Shown piece after piece: positions 12,528 through 23,164 of a stretch of DNA of 64,000 nt. A program made the position numbers and the translations under genes. This DNA comes from Lingula anatina (lineage: Eukaryota; Brachiopoda; Lingulata; Lingulida; Lingulidae). Location of the stretch: the NCBI RefSeq assembly GCF_001039355.2, contig NW_019773581.1, positions 1 through 64,000 of the forward strand, in the 5' to 3' direction. Below the pieces are notes generated by a model, which had not been told where the DNA came from, made no database searches, and saw only the letters and a program-made list of their open reading frames with translations. Each line of letters begins with the position of its first letter. The stretch's first letter is position 1.

Positions 12528-15500
12528 GCACACACACACACACACAAAAGGAAAAAAACTTAAGTCATTTCCCAAGCTTAGTTGACTAGAATGTTCGTGA
12601 GAGTGTTGTAACACTGTGCCGTGTAACGTTGGTTACAAAATGTAAGCCAAGGAACCTGAACCAAGTATTTTTTTGGCGCTGGGGCTTGAACAATAGGCCC
12701 AACATAATTTTACTTGGCCAGCATCTGGAAGTTGGTGTAAGACTATTTTCGCTAACGGATGCAGGGTTTACTAAAGAGGGAGCAGGCACGAAGTATTCGT
12801 ATATAAAAATCTACGGTGTACTTTTACACAAAAAGCAATTAGCGGCAAGCCACAATACAGTATTTTTTCCATTTAGCTCATTTCCACAAGCAATGGGATG
12901 TAGCTTATACAGGTAGCAGATGGGGATGTAGCTCAGTGGTAGAGCGCACGCTTTGCATGTGTGAGGCCCCGGGTTCAATCCCCGGCATCTCCAGATGTAA
13001 TTTTTATTGTAAAAAGAAATCATTCTCGAATCAAGCGTAGTGATGTCAGGGGGGGGGGGGTTGTCTAACTATTGTCATTGTTCATTCTTAACTATTGTCA
13101 CTTTTCTAGTAGGAAATGATCTCGTAGGCCTGATAACTGCATGAAGTCCATTAGATATTCACAAGTATTGTGTATCTTTTTACCAGTATTCTCTTTTTTT
13201 TTTTGATTTCAGATAATTTCAAAAAGATGATGCGACACAAACAACAAAATCCATCCCTAAGGGTCCTAATGGCCATTGGTGGCTGGAATGCTGGTACAGC
13301 TCCATTCACACGGATCGTGAAAACCCGAAATTCTCGTAAAAAGTTTATTGATCACGCGATCAAGTATCTCAGAGAACGGGACTTTGATGGCCTTGATCTG
13401 GACTGGGAATACCCCGGAAGTCGAGGCAGCCCGTCAGTGGATAAAGAGAGGTTTACACTTTGGGTGAAGGTAAGGGGTGTTTTTTAAAACAATAGCATAC
13501 ATACCAGCACAAGGCGCAGGTTTTACATACCAGCACAAGGCGCAGGTTTTATGTGTTAAAAGATAAATATCCTTACCGCATTGTTTTGATGTCTTGGAGA
13601 ATCCTACAATAATGTTTAAACATGGTCGTCAGTGATATAGAAAAATATATTACCTAATACATTACTAACGGCACATCCGCTTGGGTGACATTTAGACTTT
13701 ATTAGACGATCAATCTTTTTTGTATGACGTCTATGCATTCTTCTGGCGTAAAGAAAAGTAACAAAATGACTGGAGATGCCGGGGATTGAACCCGGGGCCT
13801 CACACATGCAAAGCGTGCGCTCTACCACTGAGCTACATCCCCGCTTATTGATGCTAGGAAATTAATTTTCCAAGAAACAATCAAAACGATTTGCACATAC
13901 CTATCCAATAAAGCATTAGTAAAGTGGGTCTTACCGATTAAGATGATTTTTGCGATCAACATTGGAAAAAATTCAGTGTCTCTTTTTCTTCATAAAACGA
14001 ACCCTTTTTTGTAGTATTTTTTCTTTTTGATTTAGCGTTCGCCCCTAAGACCAATTTTGCTTACGATAATGTCCTTCTCACATAAAAGCGTTTTTGATAA
14101 AAATGGTTTCTTCACATTTCGATGAGACACGATTTAGAGCTAACTGTGCAAGGTGTTAAGTATAAACCGTGCATGGCGCGAGACAAATAGCTGCATCATT
14201 TGATTCTGACCTTGTGATTCTTTGAACTTTCACAACAATTTATTAGCTATTCTGTGGTAAAATAATTACAAAATTTGGAGATGCCGGGGATTGAACCCGG
14301 GGCCTCACACGTACACAGTTATTCCCAAATGCCGTCTTTTATTTTTATTTCAGTAGCATCTTAAGTAAATAAGGGTAAATGTTATGCAAAATCGTAAAAA
14401 TAACCTACAGTCTGAACAGTTTTGGTTGACTGAAAGGGCACTTGAATTGTTAAATATCAATATTTCCGCTTTATTAAAATCATTCCACTAAGGCTGTGTT
14501 CAGAATAGAAGATCCATCCATCTCAGCGAGGATTCTGGCTAAGGCGCTGTCAATGGGGCCATTCAGAGAAGATCCGAGTATCAACTGGTCCTAGGCTCAA
14601 ATATGGCGAACCCTACATGAAATGAAGACCGCTTAATCCTGTAATGGTCTCTCCACCTGCCACACACCTCCACACGTGTCTGGTCGAATGGAGTTGAGAT
14701 TTATGTAATGTGCCCCTGTAGGGGCGACGCGTGGGGAGGCGTCTAATCTGATCACAGCATAAGATTGTTCTGCCTTTGTTTCCTAGGAGCTCCGAGAAGC
14801 TTTTGAGACCGAGGCTGAAGCCTCGAGTAGAGAGAGGTTACTGCTGACAGCCGCGGTGGCAGCGGGAGGCGACAAAATAAAAGTTGGATATGAAGTCAAG
14901 AAAATTGCCGTGTGAGTAAGCTAATAAAAATCACACCAACAAATCATTATTTAAATTATCGGTTGTCCCAAAATTACAGACGTAGTCTGAGGCTTTTATT
15001 GTAAAAAATACTTTTGACAATCAGTTGCAATATACGCGCGATATGGAAAGCTATATTTCTATCTGTTTTTCATCTAATATTTTCAAAGGTAAAAATGCGG
15101 AGTATTGTAGGAAACTATAGGTTTTACAAACACGACGTTTACTTTAACAGAATTAGTAACAAGTGGTATACAAGTAGTTGAATAACTAAAGCTGAAAAAA
15201 CAAGTGGAAATATTTAACTCTTACCTGTGTTAAGACCTACACGGCGTATTGTGCCTTTATATAGCAAACATTTTATTTTTCTGGAAAATCACTTCACCTA
15301 TTTACCAAGGTAAACAATATCCAAAACCGTCCAAACGGTTTTAGTTAAACAATACTTTGAAATTGCTGAGTTTTCCAGGTTTATTTCTGCTACATGTATC
15401 TTAAGGTCTAGGTACCGCACACTGTACAGGCCTACCTTTAAATCCGTAACTATTGGTGTATTGTTTGACCATTCAAGGCACCTTGACTTCATCAGCGTAA

Positions 15501-18500
15501 TGACTTACGATCTTCACGGCAGCTGGGAGACATTTACCGGCATTAACGCTCCTTTGTATGTTCGGCCCGGAGAGACGGGGAAACAGGCCACACTCAACGC
15601 CGTATGTATTCACATAACAATCTGAATGAAATTTTGAGTAGGTCTTTCCTTCATTAAAATGACTATTATTAACACTTCATATAGATGTTCAAGTGAAAAT
15701 GTACTTTTTTGTAATGTATTTTCTAGAATGATATCGGCTTAGGACACTAATCAGTAAGGCATAGTCGTGAGTGCAGGGGACCCTCACTCCATCTTAAACT
15801 AGATAACAATTTGTTATGCCAAATATATATTTTTCTATGTTAAACACTGTTTTCATTTGTTTAGGACTGGGCCATAAGGAAATGGATCTCACTGGGCGCG
15901 CCAATAAATAAACTTGTGATGGGAATACCACTGTACGGCAGGTCATTCAGGTAGATTGTGTTAGGTGTGACTGAACTGTTCTGGATTGTGCTGAGATGTG
16001 ACAAGAACAAGTATGAAAAAGTCATTGACAAATTTTCACATCTGGAGCATTAATATCAATTGATTTTGTATAACGATAAGCTACTTGATAGTAAATTTCC
16101 AACTTAATGATTATAACGGTCGCCATAAGCTCAAAAAGCATCGCACAGAGACTGAAAATGGATTGTCTTTTTCTCAAAGATTTTGAATAGGGTTTACCTT
16201 GATGACAAAAGAAAAGAGCTGCGAATTCATTGATGCATTTCGCATTTTCTATATAATTGTCTGTCGCTTATTGCATGCCTTTTATGTATTGAAGTTATTC
16301 TATTGTAGACTTGCCAATGGCAACGACCATGGACTAGGCAGTCCAGCTAGGGGCAAGGGGACCGCAGGCCGTCACACTGGAGAGGCCGGGTTTCTAGCAT
16401 ACTTCGAGGTAACGTTTAGGAAATAAGTATGTGGTTTGTCTTTGTTAACTATATAAAATAAAATAAAATGCAGCAGACAAAAAGACATTTTGGTATTTGC
16501 CATGTCTTTGTCAACTTTTTAAAATTGGGTGTTTGTAAAATTTTAAAGTTTAAATTACATGTATATTACTTTCAGTATACGTAATATAAAGTGTACTCAG
16601 TTTGACATTCAAGAGGACGATATAACACTAAATAATGTATTATTCTCATCAGGTCTGTGAAAAACTGACCTCTGGATGGACCAGGGTCTGGAGCGATGAC
16701 CACAAGGCGCCGTACGCCTACAATACAGCACGTTCACAGTGGGTTGGATATGAGGACCTCACAAGTATTGGGTATAAGGTAAATGACTGCGCTCTTGTGT
16801 CTAAGACCCCATTCCCAGAGATTAGATCGATCCAACTAGATCGACCTAACTTCCTTGGGGTTCACGCTAAATAGCTGTCATCCGAGCTGGCACGAAAGTT
16901 AATTTTCCCCTTACAGCTTGTAGTAGGCGGGACGGACATTTAAGCCGGATTATCTGACAGTAATCTAGTGAGACTCCCCACTTGGATAGATCGATCTAAA
17001 ATCTATGGGAATGCGCCCTTACGCGGGGTTGGGTGGAGTGTTGGTGGTAGGGGTCGTGGGAGATGAAACATGATTATAAACTGACAAGTGAATAAGACTT
17101 GTGAAGAGTATTGAACTGAAATTGAGTTTTTGAAATATTTTTCTTTATTTTTAAAAATATTTTTCAAATTCGCCGTTTTAATTTTGGCGAGGTCAAGCAG
17201 GTCCTTAGGTCGCACATGTTCATTTAATCTCTTTGTAACATTTCGATTGCGAGGCCATTTCCATCGCAATTGCTATTGGGACGGGATTTAAGCTCGGTGG
17301 TCTTTTCCAGCTGCAGTATATCATGGACAATAACTTAGCTGGGTCCATGGTGTGGTCCCTGGCACTTGATGACTTCAGAGGTACATGTGACGGCGGTGTT
17401 GTAAATCCTCTTTTAACAAAAATCAAAAAGGTATGACACTTTTGTCTCCAACTAGTTTAAATTTGTTTTACCTCCATTAAATATGCATAAAATAATGTGT
17501 GAGAAAATTAATTCCTGGCAAACTACAACAGAGTATGAACATTAAGCTTGCCGGTAAATAGTTTTAAAAGCTTTTTTATTTAATATATTTTACAGGAACT
17601 TTCAGACCAACCTCGGAATGACAGTCATATACCTCCTACGGATGACATAAAGGTGACAGGGGACAGTGCTCCGGACACATTATCCAGCACCTGTGAGAGC
17701 AAATGTGTCTTTGGCATTATTGCAGTGCTTTTGGTCATCTCATACTTGACTTTGTTCTGGTTATTCGCTTGGCTCACCTGCCCAGTTCCTTTTGTAATCT
17801 ACGGTGCCAATGTGTTGCTAAAGAAAACAACATGTGGCTCAAGCTTTATCTCGTGGGTTGGAGAAAAGGCGAGAAGTGTAGAACGTTCTCTGCGATGGGC
17901 AGTTCACAAAGCACAAGTGAAGTACGGCCCGGCTATGAAGAAGAGCATCAACAAAAACAAAATGACAAAAAACGGTAATCCGCCCACGCAGGTGAAACGT
18001 GGTTCAAACGATGTCAGTCAGATCCACTTGCCCGAAAACAACCGTCGAAACGAGACAAAAACTGTATCCTCAGCTGACAATAACATGGAACACAATCATG
18101 TCACTGTGGGACAACACGGTGGTCTTATATTACGTCATAACCAAGATTCACACGATTTACATACACGCGCCACCGGACATCGGCGAGACACCGATTTTGA
18201 AAATCGACATCATTACAATAATGCAAAGAGTGGACACAGGGGCATGAATATATTTGACAACAAATGCGTAAGCAGTAGTAAGAGTGTTCAGATATCTGGT
18301 AGTCAAAACCCAATCCCGGTGCATCAAGAAAATCTATATGTAAATACAGCAGATATTCAAGTAACGAGGCCTCTTAACGAAAAACCTCACAGTCTCCAAC
18401 TTGATGTGCGCAGCTTACAGCAGCACGGCCAAGACAAGCAGCACGGCAGCGGGATTCGATTCGACGCTTGTCCTCCCGTTAACTTTCCCTTGGCAGCTAA

Positions 18501-18600
18501 TAGCCGTTGTATGCAGCATAATGAACATACAATCAGCACCAAGAATCCAAAAAGTGCTAAAAGACTACCGCCCCCTATCGTCAAGTCATCGTACGTCTGA
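9595..18600 (+). CDS. Membrane-anchored GH18 chitinase-like protein (10 exons)
   Basis: Exons: 9595-9703, 12215-12379, 13213-13469, 14787-14911, 15478-15601, 15865-15950, 16309-16408, 16653-16778, 17311-17430, 17596-18600. They sum to 2217 bases (738 residues) in one frame. Residues 1 to about 27 form a signal peptide. The GH18 barrel follows: CYHTNWS (strand 1), AIGGW, the catalytic [10 protein letters not shown] (about residues 148-157, with Glu157 the proton donor in the family), [28 protein letters not shown] and [12 protein letters not shown]. The essential residues look intact, so hydrolysis of chitin or a related GlcNAc polymer is plausible. No chitin-binding module follows. The large last exon instead gives a hydrophobic span at about residues 440-465 ([20 protein letters not shown]) and a basic, Asn/His-rich tail of about 270 residues containing ENLYVN, a YxN SH2-type site. 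AATAAA lies at 18680. Introns hold two tRNA genes and several mobile elements. Confidence 0.87.
10657..10760. mobile_element. G-rich interspersed repeat interrupted by an assembly gap
   Basis: The sequence AGGCCCGAAGC, a G-run, GGTTC..GAACC and AAAGGTCCACTCTGGGTAAAAT recurs in modified form at about 57262-57372, and its GGCCCG/G-run/GGTTCGAACGAACC part recurs at about 28925-29005. It is probably the end of an interspersed transposon; its family was not identified. Confidence 0.5.
10670..10694. other. Assembly gap (25 N)
   Basis: Twenty-five consecutive N bases adjoin a G-run in intron 1 of the chitinase-like gene. The true length of the missing sequence is unknown. Confidence 0.99.
12493..12546. 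repeat. Compound (CT)n(CA)n microsatellite
   Basis: A CT run passes directly into a CA run in intron 2 of the chitinase-like gene. Translations across it are repeat artefacts. Confidence 0.95.
12922..12993 (+). tRNA. tRNA-Ala(UGC): tRNA-Ala (anticodon UGC) in an intron
   Basis: An intact plus-strand copy of the same 72-base tRNA-Ala, with A and B boxes and a TTTTT terminator about 8 bases downstream. It lies within intron 2 of the chitinase-like gene, in the same orientation as that gene. Confidence 0.93.
13498..13548. repeat. Two-copy 26-bp direct repeat
   Basis: The word ACATACCAGCACAAGGCGCA plus GGTTTT occurs twice in immediate succession just downstream of exon 3 of the chitinase-like gene. 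Confidence 0.85.
13771..13842 (-). tRNA. tRNA-Ala(UGC): tRNA-Ala (anticodon UGC) in an intron
   Basis: An intact minus-strand copy in intron 3 of the chitinase-like gene, antisense to it. The sequence on its right (13843-14275) is a diverged copy of the spacer between the tRNA genes at 6475 and 7005, so this is a duplicated block and not a lone retrocopy. Confidence 0.93.
14276..14310 (-). pseudogene. Truncated tRNA-Ala fragment
   Basis: Only the 3' part of the tRNA remains: discriminator base, acceptor 3' strand, T-arm and the start of the variable region, ending GGCCTCACAC. The anticodon arm and 5' half are missing. It sits where the second tRNA of the duplicated block would be expected. 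Confidence 0.9.
16801..17021. mobile_element. Fold-back MITE, TAGATCGATC family, copy 1
   Basis: The element begins TAAGACCCCATTCCCAGAG and ends in an imperfect complement (CTATGGGAATGCGCCCTTA). Internal arms GATTAGATCGATC and GGGGTTCACGCTAAATAGCTG pair imperfectly with the far side. It lies in intron 8 of the chitinase-like gene. At least eight related copies or fragments occur in this window. Confidence 0.7.
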
Positions 18601-19248
18601 GAGGCAAATAGTGCAAATCCTTCCCACCGCAACCGATAGCCTTATTGTGCTTATTGACTTGGTACCATTTTAACAACGGAATAAAGCTGAACTTTTAGTT
18701 CTCTTCGCATTAAATTGAAATGATTTTATAGCAATTGGAAGATATCTACTGGAAGAGTTTTTGAGAACGGCATACACTGTTAAATGGTATAATTACTTGC
18801 ACATTGAGTACAACATTTTGCAACATTTTGATTTCGACATTTTTCTGATGTTATTTTTTCCAATTTTGTTGAAATTGATGGCAAATGGTGCGACTAACAT
18901 TGGCAACATAGTTTAACAGCAATTACTATAATGTTAATATTATACCTCAACCGTTTTGAAAAAGATTTTTTAGAACATTGGTCAATCCATGCTGTAAACT
19001 TGTCTTTTGGAACTGTGTTAATTGGTAGTGGTGATAGCGGGTGCACATTAAAAGTGCTATGTTGCCTGTCTTCGATAACCCATTAAGTATGTCATATTTG
19101 TTTGTAAATCAAAATGCAAATACGCGTCGGGATGCCCGGTGTTTGAAGGGTGACTGCAAAAAGGTGTGTTTGTACAAGAGTTTGTTTCCACACGCGTAGA
19201 AGGCAATGTAAACACGGAAACTAACTGTTGCCTGGCTCTGTATCTTGC

Positions 19249-19352
19249 ACCAACACACACACACACACACACACCCTCACACACACACACACACGCACGC
19301 ACGCAGACACGCACGGACGCACGCACACACACACAAACACACACACACACAC
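19249..19352. repeat. Imperfect (CA)n microsatellite
   Basis: CA-rich array with interspersed GCACGCACGC interruptions. Apparent His/Thr or Cys/Val reading frames here are repeat artefacts. Confidence 0.95.
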
Positions 19353-19467
19353 TCACCCTTACTGTAATATTAATGTCGAACAATTGATAAGAAGTGACGA
19401 ATCAAACTAACTGAAAGATTAAATAAAAAAAAGATCGTCGGATGATAAACCAACATAACATTCATAT

Positions 19468-19704
19468 TAAACCCCGTTCCCATACCTAGATCGATCTAGC
19501 AGGATCAACTCATCTCCGAGGCGTTTCTAGATAAATTGCTTTCTGCTTAAGCGGCTCTGATGTATAGGGGTTTATTAACTATCGTTCAGCAACTTTTGTA
19601 GGCCTTTCAGGCATCTAAGCCGGTTACGCTAAAAGTAATTTAGAAACCCCTCGGAGATTGATCAAGCCTGCTAGATCGATCTAGGTTTGGGAATGGGGTC
19701 TTAA
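19468..19704. mobile_element. Fold-back MITE, TAGATCGATC family, copy 2
   Basis: The terminal arms ACCCCGTTCCCATACCTAGA and, in complement, ACCCCATTCCCAAACCTAGA are long inverted repeats that continue through GATCGATCTAGCAGG. The core is also fold-back (CTCCGAGGCGTTTCTAGA against its complement). TTAA lies at or one base outside both ends. The element is absent from the equivalent site in the second duplication unit (about 25405). Confidence 0.8.
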
Positions 19705-20073
19705 AAATCACACAAAGGGAGCCATAACATTTGTACCTTACGTGAGCGACATACATGTATATCAAGTCCATGTCACTTAAAAATGCTCCAGTGTAAATAT
19801 CGGTGAGATCCTAGTGCTTTCTCTTTAAAAAAAGCGTTATCTATTACTCATATGTCAAGCATTCAGCAAATACAGGCTAGGCTTTGATACGGTCGTAGTT
19901 ACTGTCAACATTTCCTAACTGATCGGTTGACAATTTTGAGGTAGGCGATACTGTGTATAACCTACTGAACGACATAAAAACGCACACGACTTTTTTTTTT
20001 TTTTTTGCAACGATAAAGTTGGGTGGCCAGCGTGCAGGAGGCGCTGTGCCGACCCTGGTTTATTACAAGTACA

Positions 20074-22272
20074 ATGGCATCAAAAGAGCTCTACAACGTT
20101 TTCAGAGAGAATTTTTTAACGTGCCATATATGTCTGGAGGAATATAAAGACCCGAGAGTGCTCCCCTGTTACCACACGTTCTGCCTGGATTGTATTGCTG
20201 ACCATGCAGCCAAAAATGGAGTGCAGAACAAGTTCTCCTGTCCCGTGTGTCGCCAAGACGCCCCCGTACCACCAGGCGGATTAGCAACTCTCGTGAAAAA
20301 CTTCTTCTTGATAAACGTTAAAGACTTCATGAAAGGTCAGAAGGCACCAGAGGGGAGACTTTGTGATTATTGTAAGCATATAGAGGCCACTATGTTGTGC
20401 CAAGGATGCCCCAAGACCAACCAACTGTGTGTTACATGTCGTGAATTGCACGACAACATCCCGGCCTTAAATGGACACCACTTTGTGCCTCTGTCACAAG
20501 TCGACTTCTCAGTTGATCCAGCTAACGCACGCGAACAGTTACGTCAAGTATTAGATAAAGCTCAATTTTGCGACCAACATGCCGGCGAACAGCTTGCATT
20601 CTATTGTCAAAACGATGACACTGTCATATGCAGGGAATGCATCGTAGAAACCCACAGCAAACACGATTTCAAAAAAATAGGAGATGTGGTGATGGTTCAA
20701 CGTAGTCTAATAGCAGACAGGCTAAAATGTCTCCCAACTGAAAAACTGTCTCGTTTGGAGAAGGCGGAAAAGGCCATTGCACGAACGGAAGAGAGTCTGA
20801 CGGAAAACCAGAGGAAGGTTCTTAGTTTGGTGGATTCTCAAAGAGTTACTATGACACAAGAGATACGTGATAACAGTAAAATTATAGAGAGGGAACTGAA
20901 CGATTGTTACCGGCAAATAGAACAAGACGTACGTAAACAAACAGACGCATATTTGACCAGTGTAAAGCATCATTTGGTAATGTATCGAACAAAGGTACAA
21001 TCCAATTATACCAAAATGAGAAAGTTTATAGATGATAAAAGCAACGCAGTATCAGAAGAAGTTATGGCACTCACCTCTGCTCAGGTGAAGACTTTAGAAG
21101 CTGAAAAGGACAAGCAAGAAATGGTCAAGATTTGCATTCAGAGCATTCGTGATTTCGCTCAGCAGCTCACAGACACAGGTTCTGATATCGAGGTCATGAC
21201 ACACTCTAAAAAAATCCAAGCTAGAATTAAGGACTTACAGACAGTAGAACCAGTCTTTGATACCAAGATCACCGACATAAAATTTACACCAGGGAAAACA
21301 AAAATGGATTTTGCGCTACAGTTTCCTAAAATTCCGGAACCACAGCTGTCCATCAAAACGGGGTCCATCACGGCGAAGACATATGGTGGTCCTTTGGATG
21401 CATATTTCGGATGTTTGGAACAAGAGACAGTGCACTGTCCCGAATTGCGACAATTTCAGAGTGTAGTGTTGTTAAAAACGCCAGAGCGAACGCGTTGTTT
21501 TAATGTCAAGGGTTGGCTTTGGTATATTCAGTGCACAGATGACGGTTGCATTTTAGTTATCCAAGGTGATTCAGTGTCCATAGTCTCCAATGCAAGTCAG
21601 TATAAGCGTGAGATAAGTATAGAGGGAGGGGTGAGGTGTATCTCTACTGTCAGTGACGATAGATTCGTGGTCATGTGTGGAGATAAATGCTGTAGATTGT
21701 ATTCAACATCAGGTCAGGTCATCCGATGTTTTGGTCAGGGTGATATGTCTGACCCCTGGGGTGTCACTGTGAACCGTGCAGAGGGTATCGTGTACGTGTG
21801 TGATGGTGGTGCACAATGCATCTGTGTGTACGACATGAAATCTTTTCGACTAGTTAACAAAATTCCTATCCCTATGTGCAGTAAAGGTTCACTGCGCTGT
21901 GCATTCCACCACGTCATCAATGCAATCATAGTCAGCGACCAGGGCACCCACTGTGTGTATGCAGTGACACCCCAGGGTGACGTAATCTTCCAATACGGAG
22001 TACGAGGTCAGAGTGGAAGTGGACACGGACAACTGACCAATCCTCTAGGAGTGTGTGTAGATAAGTTCGGACACATATTCATAGCTGACGCTAGCCGTAA
22101 TAATCACAGGGTGGTTGTCCTTGGTTCAGACGGGAAATTTCTGCATAATATTCTGACAAGGAATGATGACATAGAAGTTCCTGTTTCAGTCGATATTAGC
22201 GATAGCGGGGAGCTTGTTGTTGGAACTAATCAAAGTAAAATAATCGCGTATCAGTACATTGATAAAATTTAA
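20074..22272 (+). CDS. TRIM protein: RING, two B-boxes, coiled coil, NHL-type propeller
   Basis: Single uninterrupted exon of 732 residues. ATG 20074 was chosen because the aligned paralogue begins at the same ATGGCATC(A/C)AAAGAG. The RING domain spans about residues 17-59 with C17, C20, C32, H34, C37, C40, C56 and C59. B-box 1 (CDYC..CQGC..CVTC..H) is at about 106-150 and B-box 2 (CDQH..CQNDDTVICREC..H) at about 168-210. A coiled coil (about 225-390) and a C-terminal beta-propeller with NHL-like repeats (DPWGVTV, NPLGVCVDKFGHIFIAD, NNHRVVVLGSDGKF) follow. There is no filamin domain. Members of this TRIM class act as cytosolic RING E3 ubiquitin ligases, with substrate choice by the C-terminal propeller, and are heavily duplicated in bivalves. 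The intronless form is common for them. It lies in the first unit of the tandem duplication. Confidence 0.93.
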   Translation: MASKELYNVFRENFLTCHICLEEYKDPRVLPCYHTFCLDCIADHAAKNGVQNKFSCPVCRQDAPVPPGGLATLVKNFFLINVKDFMKGQKAPEGRLCDYCKHIEATMLCQGCPKTNQLCVTCRELHDNIPALNGHHFVPLSQVDFSVDPANAREQLRQVLDKAQFCDQHAGEQLAFYCQNDDTVICRECIVETHSKHDFKKIGDVVMVQRSLIADRLKCLPTEKLSRLEKAEKAIARTEESLTENQRKVLSLVDSQRVTMTQEIRDNSKIIERELNDCYRQIEQDVRKQTDAYLTSVKHHLVMYRTKVQSNYTKMRKFIDDKSNAVSEEVMALTSAQVKTLEAEKDKQEMVKICIQSIRDFAQQLTDTGSDIEVMTHSKKIQARIKDLQTVEPVFDTKITDIKFTPGKTKMDFALQFPKIPEPQLSIKTGSITAKTYGGPLDAYFGCLEQETVHCPELRQFQSVVLLKTPERTRCFNVKGWLWYIQCTDDGCILVIQGDSVSIVSNASQYKREISIEGGVRCISTVSDDRFVVMCGDKCCRLYSTSGQVIRCFGQGDMSDPWGVTVNRAEGIVYVCDGGAQCICVYDMKSFRLVNKIPIPMCSKGSLRCAFHHVINAIIVSDQGTHCVYAVTPQGDVIFQYGVRGQSGSGHGQLTNPLGVCVDKFGHIFIADASRNNHRVVVLGSDGKFLHNILTRNDDIEVPVSVDISDSGELVVGTNQSKIIAYQYIDKI

Positions 22273-22320
22273 ATGATTTTTCTTATACTACCCAAGCTGT
22301 TATGGGGTGTTGACGATAGT

Positions 22321-22457
22321 CAGTTACTCTCTATAGTTACTCGAAGGGGTGTGCCAGACAATTAAACTAATTACACTGAAAGTACTTTAGCGAGAACCCC
22401 CGCAGAGTTAGATCGATCCAGCTAGTACGATGGGTTTAGGGAAACGCAGTCTTAGAT
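22321..22457. mobile_element. Partial MITE, TAGATCGATC family (unit 1)
   Basis: It ends GGGAAACGCAGTCTTAG and contains AGCGAGAACCCCCGCAGAGTTAGATCGATCC, matching one end of the fold-back family. A counterpart occurs at the same place in unit 2 (28018-28155), so it predates the tandem duplication. Confidence 0.6.
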
Positions 22458-22484
22458 TAAAGCTACTTAGCACGAAAGACAATG

Positions 22485-22770
22485 ATTCTTCTTCAGACAG
22501 GGCTTAAATATATGGTCCCAACAATATGGTGCTGATACACTACGAAACCATAGACCCCAAATTTTTAACAGACCGCAATTTTTACATAACAGAACTGATA
22601 GTGTACATCGACATCTATGGAGAAGGACGGAGTTAAGGAATCTTTGTTATTGACGACGTAACCAGGAAAATCCCAGGGAGAGAAGTCGTTATATTCTCGA
22701 AAGACTGTAACTTAATACGATGGTCACAACAACATGTAAATATCATATGGAAAATATATGTCCTTTGGTT
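22485..22770 (+). pseudogene. Orphan last exon of the secreted-protein family (decayed)
   Basis: Aligns with the last exon of the gene at 30869-32452 and with the open copy at 28199-28465. After the acceptor-like CTTCTTCAG it carries a two-base insertion (TTAAATATATGG against TTAAATATGG). A TAA replaces the Tyr codon in the GEGRSYGIF segment. None of the upstream exons is present. Confidence 0.8.
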
Positions 22771-23164
22771 AAACATTCACCAAATGCTTAATGGTATTAT
22801 TGTTGATTTGAAGTGAATGGATTTTTATTAAAAATAAATAAAAACAGCGACACCAACAGTACATGTTGATTTTTAATGTTGTAACGAAAGAAGACTTTTC
22901 CGGTTATTTGCGAATACAATCTGTTGCCTTATAATAGGAAACGCGGCGTGAGGTTTACTTGTACATTTTTTTAAGCATTTCCTGTTTGATGAAGGCATGC
23001 GACTGCGAGGGTGACTGTGTACTGTTTTACGCGATCCGCCTTGGTTTACTAGAGTTAGAGTAACTAAAATTTCAAACTGACATCGACAAAACATGGTGAA
23101 GGCATGACAAAAGTATTCCACAAATCATTGAATGGTGTATTTGGTGATATGGGGGCCTTTGGCA
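22771..23164. other. End of duplication unit 1
   Basis: Non-coding. The sequence containing TACATGTTGATTTTTAATGT and CATCGACAAAAC recurs at 28490-28860, after the equivalent orphan exon in unit 2. This marks the right-hand end of the duplicated block. Confidence 0.7.

Larger units (their letters stand above)
18601..20073. other. Spacer between the chitinase-like gene and the first TRIM gene
   Basis: No additional gene seen. It contains the AATAAA signal at 18680, a long CA-rich microsatellite and the second fold-back MITE. Apart from that MITE, the sequence aligns with 23918-25769 of the tandem duplicate. Confidence 0.65.

Noticed and set aside
12811-13023. Antisense frame with [12 protein letters not shown]
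   Set aside because: It is the reverse reading of the intronic tRNA-Ala gene.
6213-14310. tRNA-Ala copies as heads of a tRNA-derived SINE
   Set aside because: Each copy except the fragment keeps a full cloverleaf and terminator, orientations vary, and shared flanks behave as duplicated spacers, not as a fixed SINE body.
19057-19410. Cys/Val-rich and Thr/His-rich reading frames
   Set aside because: They are translations of the CA/GT microsatellite.
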